Assembly (NCBI GenBank): GCA_017557405.1
Contig: JAFYYV010000051.1
Coordinates: 1 to 64,000, forward strand
Reading direction: 5' to 3'
Length of the DNA: 64,000 nucleotides
DNA from: Prevotella sp.
GTDB taxonomy: Bacteria > Bacteroidota > Bacteroidia > Bacteroidales > Bacteroidaceae
The notes beneath the pieces were generated by a model. It searched no databases, was not told the DNA's origin, and was given only the letters and a program-made list of their open reading frames with translations. A program made the position numbers and the translations under genes. Of this stretch, positions 38,965 to 48,917 are shown one piece after another. Positions within the stretch are counted from its first letter, which is position 1. The number at the start of each line of letters is the position of its first letter.

Positions 38965-40251
38965 ATGAGAAACTGTATATTAAAAATTAAACAATATTTG
39001 TTTCCTTTGTATTACAAATACTTGTTACTTCCTTATGAATATAGGAGAAGGAATGAACAGGCTTTGTTACTAGGTAAGAAAGATAAGATAAAAGTTGTGT
39101 TTTTCGCGATGAATATTTCAATGTGGAAATATCAGCATCTTTATGATTTTTTGAAAAAAGATAAAAGATTCTGTTTATACATAATAATCTCTCCTGCAAT
39201 AAATTTTACCCGTGAAAAACAAGTGAAAGATGTAATACAAATGCGTAAGTATTTTGTGATGAAGGAAATGCCATTTATAGATTGTGAAATCGAAGTTGAT
39301 GGAAATCCATATGATGTGAGAGGGATAATTAATCCAGATATCGTTTTTCATACCCAACCATACGAAGGGGCGTTAGTTAAAGAACACGCACCTTCATTTT
39401 TTAAAGATAAGTTGTTATGTTATTGTCCATATTCATATAAAACTCTTGCATTACCCCATAATTATAATTTGGATTATTTTGATCATGCATGGAAGCTTTA
39501 TGTTCAGAATCACATTCAATATGAATTGTATAGAAAAAGAAATCCAATGAAAGCGCGAAATGTGGTAGTTGTAGGATATCCTAAGGCCGACGACTTTTTT
39601 TCTGAAGAGTTTAAGGATGTTTGGAAACCACAACTAAAGCGGAAGAAGCGTGTTATTTGGGCTCCACATTTTACTTTAGAACAGAGCGTGAAAGGTATGC
39701 AGGCACGTTCAAATTTTTTGTGGATGGCACCTGTAATGATGGAACTTGCAAAAAAATATGCTGACTCTATACAATTTACTTTCAAACCTCATCCTCGTTT
39801 GCTTTCTGAGTTGTATAGACATCCAGACTGGGGAAAGGATAAGGCAGAATCATATTATGAATTTTGGAGGAATACAACCAATACACAATTGGAAGAAGGG
39901 GATTTTGTAGATTTATTTAAAGGTTCTGATGCAATTATTCATGATAGTGGATCATTTCTTGTGGATTATATGTATGTTCAAAACCCCGCCATGTTCGTAA
40001 CGGACAAACTTGATAAGATGCTTGAAGAGGCTGATGACTTTGCAAAACAAGTTTATGGATGTTACTATATAGGTAAGTGCGAAGAAGATATAATTAGTTT
40101 TATTGAAGATATAGTTTTGGGTGACAAAGACGAATTAGAGGGAAAACGTCAGGCTTTATACAACCATTATCTGATAATTGGGGAAGGTAAAACTGTCACA
40201 CAAAATATTCTTGATGATTTATATCAATCTCTAGGATTGAATGAACGATGA
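38965..40251 (+). CDS. CDP-glycerol glycerophosphotransferase-like protein 1
   Basis: The protein has 428 residues and resembles TagB/TagF: a basic, partly hydrophobic N-terminus for peripheral membrane binding, VVVVGYPKADDF, VIWAPHFTLEQS and FTFKPHPRLLSEL. The C-terminal SDAIIHDSGSFLVDYMYV fits the SD-x6-S-x7-(E/D) element that binds CDP-glycerol. It would transfer glycerol phosphate to a sugar or growing chain. The second homolog at 43091 shares the overall plan. Confidence 0.9.
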   Translation: MRNCILKIKQYLFPLYYKYLLLPYEYRRRNEQALLLGKKDKIKVVFFAMNISMWKYQHLYDFLKKDKRFCLYIIISPAINFTREKQVKDVIQMRKYFVMKEMPFIDCEIEVDGNPYDVRGIINPDIVFHTQPYEGALVKEHAPSFFKDKLLCYCPYSYKTLALPHNYNLDYFDHAWKLYVQNHIQYELYRKRNPMKARNVVVVGYPKADDFFSEEFKDVWKPQLKRKKRVIWAPHFTLEQSVKGMQARSNFLWMAPVMMELAKKYADSIQFTFKPHPRLLSELYRHPDWGKDKAESYYEFWRNTTNTQLEEGDFVDLFKGSDAIIHDSGSFLVDYMYVQNPAMFVTDKLDKMLEEADDFAKQVYGCYYIGKCEEDIISFIEDIVLGDKDELEGKRQALYNHYLIIGEGKTVTQNILDDLYQSLGLNER

Positions 40252-41288
40252 AGAAAACCATTGTAAAATCGAAGAAGACAAAAGTGAGAGATTCCAATAT
40301 GGAGCTACTCCGAATTGTAGCGATGATTCTCGTAATGGTGGTTCATGCGGATTTTCGTGCATTAGGATGGCCCTCAACTGAAGATATAGGCCTTAATAAC
40401 ATGTTGCCTCGATTTTTGGTTGAATCGTTCTCCATAATTTGTGTGGATACCTTTGTGCTGTTGTCTGGATGGTATGGCATACGGTTTAAGTGGAACAGAC
40501 TTGGTGAATTGTTCTTTCAAGTTCTGTTCTTTTTACTTATCGGTGTGGGTATATGGTTTTTAACAGTTCGAAACCATCAAGAGTCATATGGGATATTGAT
40601 AAGGCATTTACTCCTATTCGGTAATTGGGATTACTGGTTTGTTAAATGTTATGTATTGCTTTATGTGTTCTCACCCATTTTGAATGCTTTCGTTGAGAAC
40701 TGTACTAAACGGCAGTTCCTAGCTGTACTAGTCATGTTTTTTGTGATGCAAACCTATTTGGGATGGATAACAGATGGTGTAAAATGGTATGCAGATGGCT
40801 ATTCAGGTATTTCATTTATGGGACTATATTTGCTCTCCAGATTTATACGCTTACATCCTAACGCCCTGATAGTTGAGCATAAATTATGGTTCTATTTGTT
40901 CGTATATGTAGCATTGGCTGTTTTAAATGGATTGTTAGCATATTATGTGTTTATATCGGGACATATCGCTTTATATAAAAGACTTTTCTATTATATTAAT
41001 CCTCTTGTAATAATTCAGGCAATAGCTTTTTTGTTGTTTTTCTCAAAACTGGAATTTAAGAGCCGAATTATCAATTGGATTGCTATATCTAGTTTCGCAA
41101 TCTATCTGTTGCACTCTAGTTTTGCAGGTGAATTGGTTTATGATGGCACAATAAGCGCTATATATAAGCGTTATTCCCATGTTAGTATGGTTTTTCTTGT
41201 CACAATCTTTCTTGTCATTGTGTTTGTTACCTCAATTCTTTTAGATAAATTGAGGTTATACTTTTGGAAAAAATTGATAATTGAATAA
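40248..41288 (+). CDS. Membrane acyltransferase (acyltransferase 3 family)
   Basis: The protein has 346 residues and about ten membrane segments. The family start RDSNMELLRIVAMILVMVVHADFRALG contains the catalytic-type His near the end of the first helix, and SIICVDTFVLLSGWYGIRF is the second conserved segment. Such proteins add acetyl or similar groups to sugars at the membrane. It overlaps the glycerophosphotransferase by 4 bp (ATGA). Confidence 0.9.
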   Translation: MKKTIVKSKKTKVRDSNMELLRIVAMILVMVVHADFRALGWPSTEDIGLNNMLPRFLVESFSIICVDTFVLLSGWYGIRFKWNRLGELFFQVLFFLLIGVGIWFLTVRNHQESYGILIRHLLLFGNWDYWFVKCYVLLYVFSPILNAFVENCTKRQFLAVLVMFFVMQTYLGWITDGVKWYADGYSGISFMGLYLLSRFIRLHPNALIVEHKLWFYLFVYVALAVLNGLLAYYVFISGHIALYKRLFYYINPLVIIQAIAFLLFFSKLEFKSRIINWIAISSFAIYLLHSSFAGELVYDGTISAIYKRYSHVSMVFLVTIFLVIVFVTSILLDKLRLYFWKKLIIE

Positions 41289-41312
41289 ATAACAACTACT
41301 ATTGTATATGTT

Positions 41313-42125
41313 ATGGATACAAATCCTTTGGTCTCTATTATAGTTCCCTGTTATAATCAAGCGCAGTTTTTGCCAGAGGCATTAGACTCAATATTTGCTC
41401 AGACATATAAAGAGTGGGAATGCATTATTATTAACGATGGGTCACCCGATAATACCGAAGAAGTAGCTTTGGACTATTGTTCTCGAGATAAACGCTTCGT
41501 ATATATCTGTCAGGAGAATCAAGGAGTTGTTGTGGCACGAAATAATGCAATACATGCAAGTAAGGGAGAATATATAATCTCTGTTGATAGCGATGATTGG
41601 ATAGAACCTGATTGCCTCGAAATGTGTTTACTTGAGATTCGGAAATCACATGACATCAAATTGGTGTATTTTGATGCGGAATTGTTTGGAAAAAAAAACG
41701 GACTTTTTAAGTTGGCAGATTATTCGTTAGGAAGGATGTTGGTATCTAATTGTATTCCTGTTTTTGCAATGTTTAAAAGGAGTGATTATGATAAAACATC
41801 AGGATATAATGAAAATATGAAAAATGGTTTAGAAGATTGGGATTTTTGGCTTTCAATGTTAGAACAAGGAGGCGAAGTTGTAAAAATAAATAAAGTATTT
41901 TATCATTATAGAATAAAAGATGTATCACGTAATAATAGTTTTGATGAATATGAATTACGTGCTCTGATTCTGTCCAATCATGCTAAGTTGTTTTCAGAAA
42001 AATACAAAGAGTTGTGGTATGCTTACCATTCATTACTATCTTCAAGAACATACAAACTCGCACTTTTTATTCAAAGAGTTGTATTGAAAATGAAGATTGC
42101 CTTCGTCGGAATTTTTAAATCGTAA
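41313..42125 (+). CDS. Glycosyltransferase family 2
   Basis: The protein has 270 residues, short for the family with little beyond the GT-A domain. It shows VSIIVPCYNQAQFLPEALDS, FAQTYKEWECIIINDGSPDN, VVVARNNAI, ISVDSDDWIEPDCLE and the acceptor-site NGLEDWDFWLSML. It has no membrane segment. The specificity is unknown. AT-rich, like its neighbours. Confidence 0.9.
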   Translation: MDTNPLVSIIVPCYNQAQFLPEALDSIFAQTYKEWECIIINDGSPDNTEEVALDYCSRDKRFVYICQENQGVVVARNNAIHASKGEYIISVDSDDWIEPDCLEMCLLEIRKSHDIKLVYFDAELFGKKNGLFKLADYSLGRMLVSNCIPVFAMFKRSDYDKTSGYNENMKNGLEDWDFWLSMLEQGGEVVKINKVFYHYRIKDVSRNNSFDEYELRALILSNHAKLFSEKYKELWYAYHSLLSSRTYKLALFIQRVVLKMKIAFVGIFKS

Positions 42126-42181
42126 TAATTGATATCTTTATTTATTAGAGGCCTTCGAGTTTGTTGTGCAGGAGAAAGAAA

Positions 42182-43069
42182 ATGGTATCAATCGCAATGA
42201 CAACATATAATGGAGAAAAATATTTGCGTGAGCAGATAGACTCCATTTTGTCTCAGACAATACAAGATTTTGAACTCATCGTTTGTGATGATTGTTCAAC
42301 AGATTCCACAATAGATATTTTGAATAAATACCAACAGAGTGACAAACGTATAAAAGTATATAGGAATGATTCCAATTTAGGATTTAAGAAGAATTTTGAA
42401 AAAGCCATCTCCTTATGCCATGGAGAGTATATTGCATTAAGTGACCAAGACGATATTTGGATGCCTGATCATTTAGAGTTGCTTCTAAAAGCCATAGGAA
42501 CAAAATCTATGGCATTTGGTAATTGCAACATAGTAGATGAAAATGGAAAGAGTTTAGGAATGACCGTACAATATCAAGAGAGCATGGACACCGTACCAAA
42601 TGATGATATTAGTTGGGGGAAGACTGTTTATCTTTTCAGAAATCCGGCAATGGGAATGGCCATGCTCTTTAAACGTGATTTGCTGAAATATGCATTGCCT
42701 TTTCCAGACATTAAGCTTCATGATATATGGTTGATTTGTCTTTCTTCAATGATGGATGGTATATCGTATGTTGAAACACCTATTGTAAACTATCGTAGGT
42801 TAGGAACGAGCATTACTGGAATGAGAACTACACGAAGATGGAAATATACACATATTAAATACTCCATAATGGATCCCGCTAGAAAGGTTGCTGCAGAAAC
42901 TATTCTAAATCGTATACCAGACTTGTCTTTGACGAAGAAGAATTTTCTAAAACGGGTTATCATGATGGTTGCAAGAAATGGAACACACAAAGGAAGGCTG
43001 TTAAATCGGTCGTATCTTCTTTCACATTATTATGGCATATTTAATTGTACTCTTTTAAGATGGAGGTAG
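42182..43069 (+). CDS. Glycosyltransferase family 2
   Basis: The protein has 295 residues from ATG at 42182, chosen over a TTG 21 bp earlier because it follows an AGGAG at 42170 and begins the family pattern VSIAMTTYNGEKYLREQIDS. Further motifs are LSQTIQDFELIVCDDCSTDS, IALSDQDDIWMPDHLELL and LHDIWLI. DQDD is the metal site often seen in rhamnosyltransferase-like members, so a link with dTDP-rhamnose from rfbD is possible but not shown. Confidence 0.88.
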   Translation: MVSIAMTTYNGEKYLREQIDSILSQTIQDFELIVCDDCSTDSTIDILNKYQQSDKRIKVYRNDSNLGFKKNFEKAISLCHGEYIALSDQDDIWMPDHLELLLKAIGTKSMAFGNCNIVDENGKSLGMTVQYQESMDTVPNDDISWGKTVYLFRNPAMGMAMLFKRDLLKYALPFPDIKLHDIWLICLSSMMDGISYVETPIVNYRRLGTSITGMRTTRRWKYTHIKYSIMDPARKVAAETILNRIPDLSLTKKNFLKRVIMMVARNGTHKGRLLNRSYLLSHYYGIFNCTLLRWR

Positions 43070-43090
43070 CTTGATTATAGTCTGATAATT

Positions 43091-44437
43091 ATGACCTTAT
43101 TTAAAGAGCGTTTGATTGATTATTTGCCAAGTTGGTTATTAGGCTTTTGTGCTTATGTGGTTCATCCATTGAAGTATTATAGGCTTAGTAAGGAGAGTTT
43201 TTTTTTGTCTCAGGATTATCTGGAAAAACAGAGATTATTACACAATAAGGCTATAGAGAAACTCAAATGTAAAAATACGTGGAATTGTGTTTTTTTTGCT
43301 ATATATGAATCTGTATGGAAATATGACGCTTTATACCGATTAATGGAAAGAAATGAGAGGTTTAATCCTACCGTTTTAGTTTGTCCTGCGGTCAACAGAG
43401 GCAGAAAACACATGTTGGAATCATTACACCATTGTTATGATTCGTTCAAGAAGAGAGGTTATAATGTTCTATTGTCATATAATGATGAAAAGGGTACATA
43501 TGTGGATGTTAGAAAAGAATTGAATCCGGACATTATATTTTATACAAATCCTTATAAAGGGTTGATAGATGACAGGTATTATATTTACCAATTTAGGGAT
43601 TTACTGACTGTGTATGTGACGTACGGATTTGGAAACACTAAAGATTTTTCTTTCAATTTTAACCAACCACTGCACAATCTTGTTTGGAGGAACTATGTAG
43701 AGACAAATAAGCATTTAGATTATGCAAGACTTGGGGGAAATAATAATGGACGAAATACAGTTGTGACAGGTTATTTAGGTATTGAGAATTTAATAGATAC
43801 TCAATATAAAGTCAAAAATAACTATTGGAAATTCCATGATAATCAAAGAAAAAAGATAATATGGGCACCTCATCATACATTAGAACCTGTAGGTCCAATT
43901 CACTTTTCTTGTTTCTTGGATTATTGTGATTTTATGGTTGATTTGGCCAAAAAATATGCAGAAAAGATACAGATAGCATTTAAACCTCATCCTTTGCTAA
44001 GACCCAAATTAGAACAATTATGGGGAGAAGAAAAAACAAACAGTTATTATGAAACATGGGCTAACATGTCTAATACGTCTTTAGTAGAGGGTGATTATAT
44101 TGATTTGTTTTTGACAAGCGATGCCATGCTTCATGATTGCGGGTCTTTCCTTATCGAATATTTGTATGTCAACAAGCCCGTAATGAGGACATCAAATGGA
44201 ATTCCCTTAGAAGATTTGTTTAATGATTTTACGCTGGAGGCGTTAAAATATTATTATCACGCATTTAAAACTAAAGATGTAGAACGGTTTATTTGCGATG
44301 TTATAAATGGCATTGATCTGCTAAAAGAGCAAAGAACCGCATATGTGAATGAAGTGTTGATGCCAAAAGGCGGATTGCCGTCAGAAAACATATTAAACGA
44401 TATTATTAATAGCATAGATCATAATGAAAACACATGA
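43091..44437 (+). CDS. CDP-glycerol glycerophosphotransferase-like protein 2
   Basis: The protein has 448 residues and is a distant paralog of the protein at 38965. Shared elements are CVFFAIYESVWKYDALYRL, IIWAPHHTLEP, IAFKPHPLLRPKLEQLWG and SDAMLHDCGSFLIEYLYVN. It ends with SENILNDIINSI, like the first (TQNILDDLYQSL). Two such enzymes might be a primase and a polymerase or chain transferase, as TagB and TagF are. Confidence 0.88.
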   Translation: MTLFKERLIDYLPSWLLGFCAYVVHPLKYYRLSKESFFLSQDYLEKQRLLHNKAIEKLKCKNTWNCVFFAIYESVWKYDALYRLMERNERFNPTVLVCPAVNRGRKHMLESLHHCYDSFKKRGYNVLLSYNDEKGTYVDVRKELNPDIIFYTNPYKGLIDDRYYIYQFRDLLTVYVTYGFGNTKDFSFNFNQPLHNLVWRNYVETNKHLDYARLGGNNNGRNTVVTGYLGIENLIDTQYKVKNNYWKFHDNQRKKIIWAPHHTLEPVGPIHFSCFLDYCDFMVDLAKKYAEKIQIAFKPHPLLRPKLEQLWGEEKTNSYYETWANMSNTSLVEGDYIDLFLTSDAMLHDCGSFLIEYLYVNKPVMRTSNGIPLEDLFNDFTLEALKYYYHAFKTKDVERFICDVINGIDLLKEQRTAYVNEVLMPKGGLPSENILNDIINSIDHNENT

Positions 44438-44844
44438 AATTGTCTGACGTTACAATAATACAACTGCCGAAGTATCTTGATGCCCGAGGCAATTTGTCGG
44501 TAGTGGAAGAATTAAAGGAAATCCCCTTTAAGATAGAGCGGACTTATTGGATATATGATGTGCCTGGTGGCGAAAGCCGTGGCGGGCATGCTTATCACGA
44601 TAATTGTGAGTTCATCATCGCTCTTTCTGGTAGTTTTGATGTGATACTTGACGATGGGAATGAGCGACAACGGTATCACTTAAACCGCTCTTATTATGGC
44701 CTGTATGTCCCTGCCGGCCTATGGCGTGAGATGGATAACTTCTCTACCAATTCACTGGCTTTGATTTTGTCGTCTACTCGCTACGATGAGCAGGATTATA
44801 TTCGTGATTACGAACACTTTAAAACTCTGAAGAATGAGGAATAG
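44434..44844 (+). CDS. FdtA-like sugar 3,4-ketoisomerase, first copy
   Basis: The protein has 136 residues, a cupin of the WxcM/FdtA/QdtA group: [51 protein letters not shown] and LYVPAGLWREMDNFS. Where the family usually has RG-x-HAH, this copy has RGGHAY, so the second histidine is Tyr. Its neighbour has the normal HAH. It overlaps the genes on both sides (4 and 11 bp). It might be catalytically altered, act as a partner of the next protein, or have another substrate. Confidence 0.88.
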   Translation: MKLSDVTIIQLPKYLDARGNLSVVEELKEIPFKIERTYWIYDVPGGESRGGHAYHDNCEFIIALSGSFDVILDDGNERQRYHLNRSYYGLYVPAGLWREMDNFSTNSLALILSSTRYDEQDYIRDYEHFKTLKNEE

Positions 44845-45256
44845 TAGGGTTTATGATTGTTCAATCATAGAGTTTAGTAAGCATCATGCTCCTCAGGGCA
44901 ACCTGTCTGTTGTACAAAACGACAAGGATATTCCTTTCTGTGTGCAGCGTATATACTATCTATATGATGTACCTGGAGGTGAGAGTCGTGGGGCGCATGC
45001 ACATAAAGAATTATCGCAACTGATTGTCGCCGCCAGTGGCAGTTTTACTGTCACTTTGGATGACGGACGCACCAAACGCACATTCCTCCTCAATCGCCCA
45101 TATCAAGGTTTGCTGGTTGTCCCCGGTGTTTGGCGTACCCTTGACGATTTCTCATCGGGTTCTGTTTGTCTAGTCTTAGCATCACATAAATACGACAAAG
45201 AAGACTATATCCGAAACTACGAAGATTTTTTAGATTACAAGAAAAATGGCGGTTAA
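44834..45256 (+). CDS. FdtA-like sugar 3,4-ketoisomerase, second copy
   Basis: The protein has 140 residues, with [40 protein letters not shown] with both active-site histidines, and [20 protein letters not shown]. In known systems FdtA or QdtA converts dTDP-4-keto-6-deoxyglucose to the 3-keto sugar, the substrate for the aminotransferase encoded at 45767. It overlaps the acetyltransferase gene by 11 bp. Gal- or Glc-configured product cannot be decided. Confidence 0.9.
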   Translation: MRNSRVYDCSIIEFSKHHAPQGNLSVVQNDKDIPFCVQRIYYLYDVPGGESRGAHAHKELSQLIVAASGSFTVTLDDGRTKRTFLLNRPYQGLLVVPGVWRTLDDFSSGSVCLVLASHKYDKEDYIRNYEDFLDYKKNGG

Positions 45257-45770
45257 AATCCATCCGTTATCAGATTGTATGTCATCACACATAGGTGATG
45301 GTACTAATATTTGGCAATTTTGCGTCATCTTCCCTCATGCTGTCATAGGGGGCAATTGCAATATCTGTGCAAATGTGTTGGTTGAGAATGAGGTGACAGT
45401 GGGAGATAATTGCACGGTAAAATCAGGGGTTCAATTATGGGATGGTGTCACACTTGAAGATAATGTGTGCGTAGGCCCCAACGTGACTTTTACGAATGAT
45501 TTAGTCCCTCGCTCGAAAAACTCTGATTATGTGTTGACCCGAACTCTGGTAAAGGAAGGCGCATCGATAGGTGCAAATAGTACCATCAAGGCAGGTGTCA
45601 CCATAGGTGAATACGCATTGATAGGCGCAGGAAGTGTTGTCACACATAATGTGCCTGCAAATACACTTTGGTATGGAAATCCTGCACGTCAAAAAGGTTT
45701 TATCACATCAGATGGAATCATCTTGGATATGGATAAGAAAGATAAATCAGGAAAAACGCATGAGATATGA
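45246..45770 (+). CDS. Hexapeptide acetyltransferase of the FdtC/QdtC type
   Basis: The protein has 174 residues. Left-handed beta-helix repeats run from [16 protein letters not shown] to [15 protein letters not shown], with [14 protein letters not shown] in the middle, a loop typical of dTDP-3-amino-sugar N-acetyltransferases. The family C-terminus [17 protein letters not shown] is present. It would acetylate the 3-amino group made by the next enzyme, giving dTDP-Fuc3NAc or dTDP-Qui3NAc. It overlaps the genes on both sides. Confidence 0.92.
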   Translation: MAVKIHPLSDCMSSHIGDGTNIWQFCVIFPHAVIGGNCNICANVLVENEVTVGDNCTVKSGVQLWDGVTLEDNVCVGPNVTFTNDLVPRSKNSDYVLTRTLVKEGASIGANSTIKAGVTIGEYALIGAGSVVTHNVPANTLWYGNPARQKGFITSDGIILDMDKKDKSGKTHEI

Positions 45771-46867
45771 TTAAGTTTTTAGATTTAGAGAAAGTAACTC
45801 AGAAATATGCTGCTGAAATTCATGAAGCAGTGACTCGTGTGGTTGATTCTGGGTGGTATCTTCAAGGCCGAGAGGTGGAACAGTTTGAAAAGAATTTTGC
45901 TTCATATATAGGAACGGATTATTGTATAGGGGTTGGTAATGGACTCGATGCTCTTATTTGGATATATAGGGCATATATCGAATTGGGTGTCATGCAGCCG
46001 GGTGATGAGGTTATCGTACCAGCTAATACGTTCATAGCCTCTATTTTGGCTATAACAGAAAACGGCTTGAAACCTGTATTCGTTGAACCTCGTTATGACA
46101 CATTGGAAATAGATGACAATAAGATAGAAGAGGCTATTACAAGACGAACCAAATCCATATTGCTCGTACATCTATACGGAAGGTGTGCATTTACAGAGAG
46201 AATCGGAGAAATCTGTAATAAATTCAATTTGAAATTGGTCGAAGATAATGCTCAGGCTCACGGCTGCCGTTATGAAGACCGAAGAACAGGCTCTCTTGGT
46301 GATGCGGCTGGACATAGTTTCTATCCAGGTAAAAATTTAGGAGCATTTGGGGATGCTGGGGCTGTGACTACTAACAATCAGGAATTGGCAAATGTGATTA
46401 GGGCCTTGGCCAACTATGGCTCTCAAAAGAAATATGTGTTTAAATATACTGGTCGCAATAGCCGTTTGGATGAGATACAGGCTGCCATCTTAGATGTGAA
46501 ATTGAAACATCTAGACGATGACAATGCCCATCGCCAGATGATTGCAAATTATTATTATGACAACATCAATAATCCACTTATACATTTGCCACTCCATCTT
46601 AATGACAGACAGAATGTATATCACTTGTTCCCTGTATTGTGTGAACAGCGTGATGAGTTACAAAAAAAAATGGCTGAGAAAGGTATTCAAACGCTTATCC
46701 ATTATCCCATACCTCCTCATAAGCAAGAGTGTTACAAACAATACACTCACTTGTCGCTTCCTATTACAGAAATGATACATCAACAGGAATTGAGTTTGCC
46801 CATTAGCCCCGTGATGACGGCAGAAGAGGCAATTACTGTTGTAGAGTTGTTAATGCGTATTATTTAG
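45767..46867 (+). CDS. DegT/DnrJ/EryC1 sugar aminotransferase (FdtB/QdtB type)
   Basis: The protein has 366 residues. The fold type I aminotransferase features are [51 protein letters not shown], and the pyridoxal lysine in [32 protein letters not shown] and HYPIPPHKQ complete the signature. It aminates C3 of the keto sugar delivered by the isomerase. Nucleotide supply (RmlA, RmlB) must come from outside the window. Confidence 0.94.
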   Translation: MIKFLDLEKVTQKYAAEIHEAVTRVVDSGWYLQGREVEQFEKNFASYIGTDYCIGVGNGLDALIWIYRAYIELGVMQPGDEVIVPANTFIASILAITENGLKPVFVEPRYDTLEIDDNKIEEAITRRTKSILLVHLYGRCAFTERIGEICNKFNLKLVEDNAQAHGCRYEDRRTGSLGDAAGHSFYPGKNLGAFGDAGAVTTNNQELANVIRALANYGSQKKYVFKYTGRNSRLDEIQAAILDVKLKHLDDDNAHRQMIANYYYDNINNPLIHLPLHLNDRQNVYHLFPVLCEQRDELQKKMAEKGIQTLIHYPIPPHKQECYKQYTHLSLPITEMIHQQELSLPISPVMTAEEAITVVELLMRII

Positions 46868-46876
46868 AACGATCAT

Positions 46877-47815
46877 ATGAATAATCAACAAATTGTTACA
46901 GTTGCCGTTATTACATATAACTCATCAAAATACATTGTTGAGACTTTGGAGAGTATTAAATTACAAAGTTATTCCCATTTGAAACTGATTGTCTCTGATG
47001 ATTGTTCATCTGATAACACTATACAAATTGTACGTGAATGGATTAGTAATAATTCATCACGGTTTATTAGAACACAAGTTTTAACTACAGAAGTGAATAC
47101 TGGTGTTGCCGCTAATATTAACAGAGCATTTGATGCATGTGATACTGAATGGTTAAAGATAATTGCTGGTGATGACTTGTTGTTGAAAAATTGTATTGAA
47201 GATTATGTAGATTATTTGAATACGAATCCTAATGCTGAAGTTGTCTTTTCACGCGTTCTTATTTTCTGGTCATCATGGGGGAGAAAGAAATGGAAAACTT
47301 CATGGCATGATTATGATTTTTTTAGTTTGTCTCCTAAAGAACAATATGATTATTTAATCAATAAAGGGAATCGTTTGCCAGCTCCATCTTGTCTCTATAA
47401 TATCAAGCAACTTCGGGCGTTAAAGATTAGATTTGATGAGAGAATTCCCTTACTTGAGGACTTTCCGATGTGGATTATGTTTGCTCGTAAAGGTGTCTCT
47501 TTTCATTTTATGGATAAAAATACCGTCGGTTATAGAATACATGAAGACTCTTTAAGTATTGGTCTTTTTAGTCCTCGTTTTTATAAATCTAATCTTCTCT
47601 TGTATTTATATTATTTTCAAGATGAGATAAAAGACGAAGCAGACCGGGATAAAACATACAATTTGATGGCTGATCACATGTTGGAGTTTTATACAAAAAC
47701 ATATAATACCGCAATCAAGTTGAAAACTTCACCGGAATATATGATTGGTTTTTTCTTGTTGTATCCCTATTATGTTGTGAAATATATCTTTGGAAGAATA
47801 AAAAGTTGTCTTTAA
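46877..47815 (+). CDS. Glycosyltransferase family 2
   Basis: The protein has 312 residues, with TVAVITYNSSKYIVETLES, IKLQSYSHLKLIVSDDCSSD, and IIAGDDLLLKNCIEDYVDYL, where GDD replaces the common DxDD. PAPSCLYNIKQL and LLEDFPMWIMFAR form the acceptor side. It directly follows the amino-sugar set and is a candidate for transferring that sugar; this is inferred from position only. Confidence 0.88.
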   Translation: MNNQQIVTVAVITYNSSKYIVETLESIKLQSYSHLKLIVSDDCSSDNTIQIVREWISNNSSRFIRTQVLTTEVNTGVAANINRAFDACDTEWLKIIAGDDLLLKNCIEDYVDYLNTNPNAEVVFSRVLIFWSSWGRKKWKTSWHDYDFFSLSPKEQYDYLINKGNRLPAPSCLYNIKQLRALKIRFDERIPLLEDFPMWIMFARKGVSFHFMDKNTVGYRIHEDSLSIGLFSPRFYKSNLLLYLYYFQDEIKDEADRDKTYNLMADHMLEFYTKTYNTAIKLKTSPEYMIGFFLLYPYYVVKYIFGRIKSCL

Positions 47816-47836
47816 ACAGCTAATGAATTGTTATAA

Positions 47837-48913
47837 ATGAAAAATCCTTTGTTTTATTTGTTCTTTATTACTATCAGTTGTGGTACACATGCTCAATTTG
47901 AGGATAGTATCATTGCTCCACTTGATACCATTCATGTAAGAGATACTATAGTGCAACAGAATGATACGATTGTCCGTGATACAGTTATTCTGGGACAGAA
48001 CAGTTATTCGAATCCAATTATCAAGGTAAGCCTTCCAGACCCTACGGTTATCAGGACTCCCGATAAAAGATTCTATCTGTATGCGACAGAGGATATACAT
48101 AACCTACCAATATATCGTTCTGATAATTTTATTGATTGGGAATTTGTTGGAACAGCGTTTACTAATGAAACACGTCCGGATTTCTTGAAAGGTGGAGTCC
48201 TGTGGGCTCCGAACATCAATTACATCAATAATGAATATAGAATATACTACACACTCTCCAAATGGGGGGAAGTGGATAGATGTGGCGTAGGTATTGCAAT
48301 CGCCAATAATCCAGAGGGACCTTTCACCGATTTAGGAAAGCTTTTTGTCAGTAAAGAGATAGGTATTAGTAATGGTATTGACCCATTCCTTGTCGAAGAG
48401 AATGGTAATTATTACCTCTTTGTCGGAGGACTGCATGGGCTGTATGTGATTGAACTCTCAGAAGATGGTTTGAGTATAAAAGAAGGAACACAACCAATTC
48501 GAATTGCCAGCAGTGGCGTTGAAGGTTCATTTGTTTACAAAAAGGATGGTTATTACTATTTGTTCTGTTCAAAAGGAAGATGTTGCGAAGGGTTAAATAG
48601 TAATTATCACGTCGTTTATGGTCGATCAAAGTCTTTGTTAGGTCCATATGAGACCAAAGCTGGGAAGAAACTCTTAAACGGGAATTTTGACATCTTGCTT
48701 CAAGGAAATGATTTCGTGGCAGGCCCCGGTCATAATGCACGCTTTATTACTGATGATAATGGACAAGATTGGATGATATATCATGGATATTTAAGGTCTG
48801 ATGTGCACAATGGCAGAATAACGTTTTTAGATCCTGTCTATTGGGAAGATGGATGGCCATACATCAAGAATGGTTCGCCATCAAAATATAATTATCGTCC
48901 CACATTTAAATAG
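47837..48913 (+). CDS. Exported GH43-like five-bladed beta-propeller glycosidase
   Basis: The protein has 358 residues with an N-terminal export signal (MKNPLFYLFFITISCGTHAQ; cleavage after THA, or possibly lipidation at the Cys with a poor lipobox). A short repeat region with RDTIV twice is followed by the propeller. The propeller has SLPDPTVIRTPDKRFYLYAT (first Asp of GH43), GVLWAPNINYI, GIDPFLVEENGNYYLF (middle Asp) and SGVEGSFVYKKDGYYYLF (acid Glu). This fits arabinanase/arabinofuranosidase-type GH43. Its presence in a biosynthetic locus suggests trimming or turnover of the polymer itself. Confidence 0.87.
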   Translation: MKNPLFYLFFITISCGTHAQFEDSIIAPLDTIHVRDTIVQQNDTIVRDTVILGQNSYSNPIIKVSLPDPTVIRTPDKRFYLYATEDIHNLPIYRSDNFIDWEFVGTAFTNETRPDFLKGGVLWAPNINYINNEYRIYYTLSKWGEVDRCGVGIAIANNPEGPFTDLGKLFVSKEIGISNGIDPFLVEENGNYYLFVGGLHGLYVIELSEDGLSIKEGTQPIRIASSGVEGSFVYKKDGYYYLFCSKGRCCEGLNSNYHVVYGRSKSLLGPYETKAGKKLLNGNFDILLQGNDFVAGPGHNARFITDDNGQDWMIYHGYLRSDVHNGRITFLDPVYWEDGWPYIKNGSPSKYNYRPTFK

Positions 48914-48917
48914 AAAA

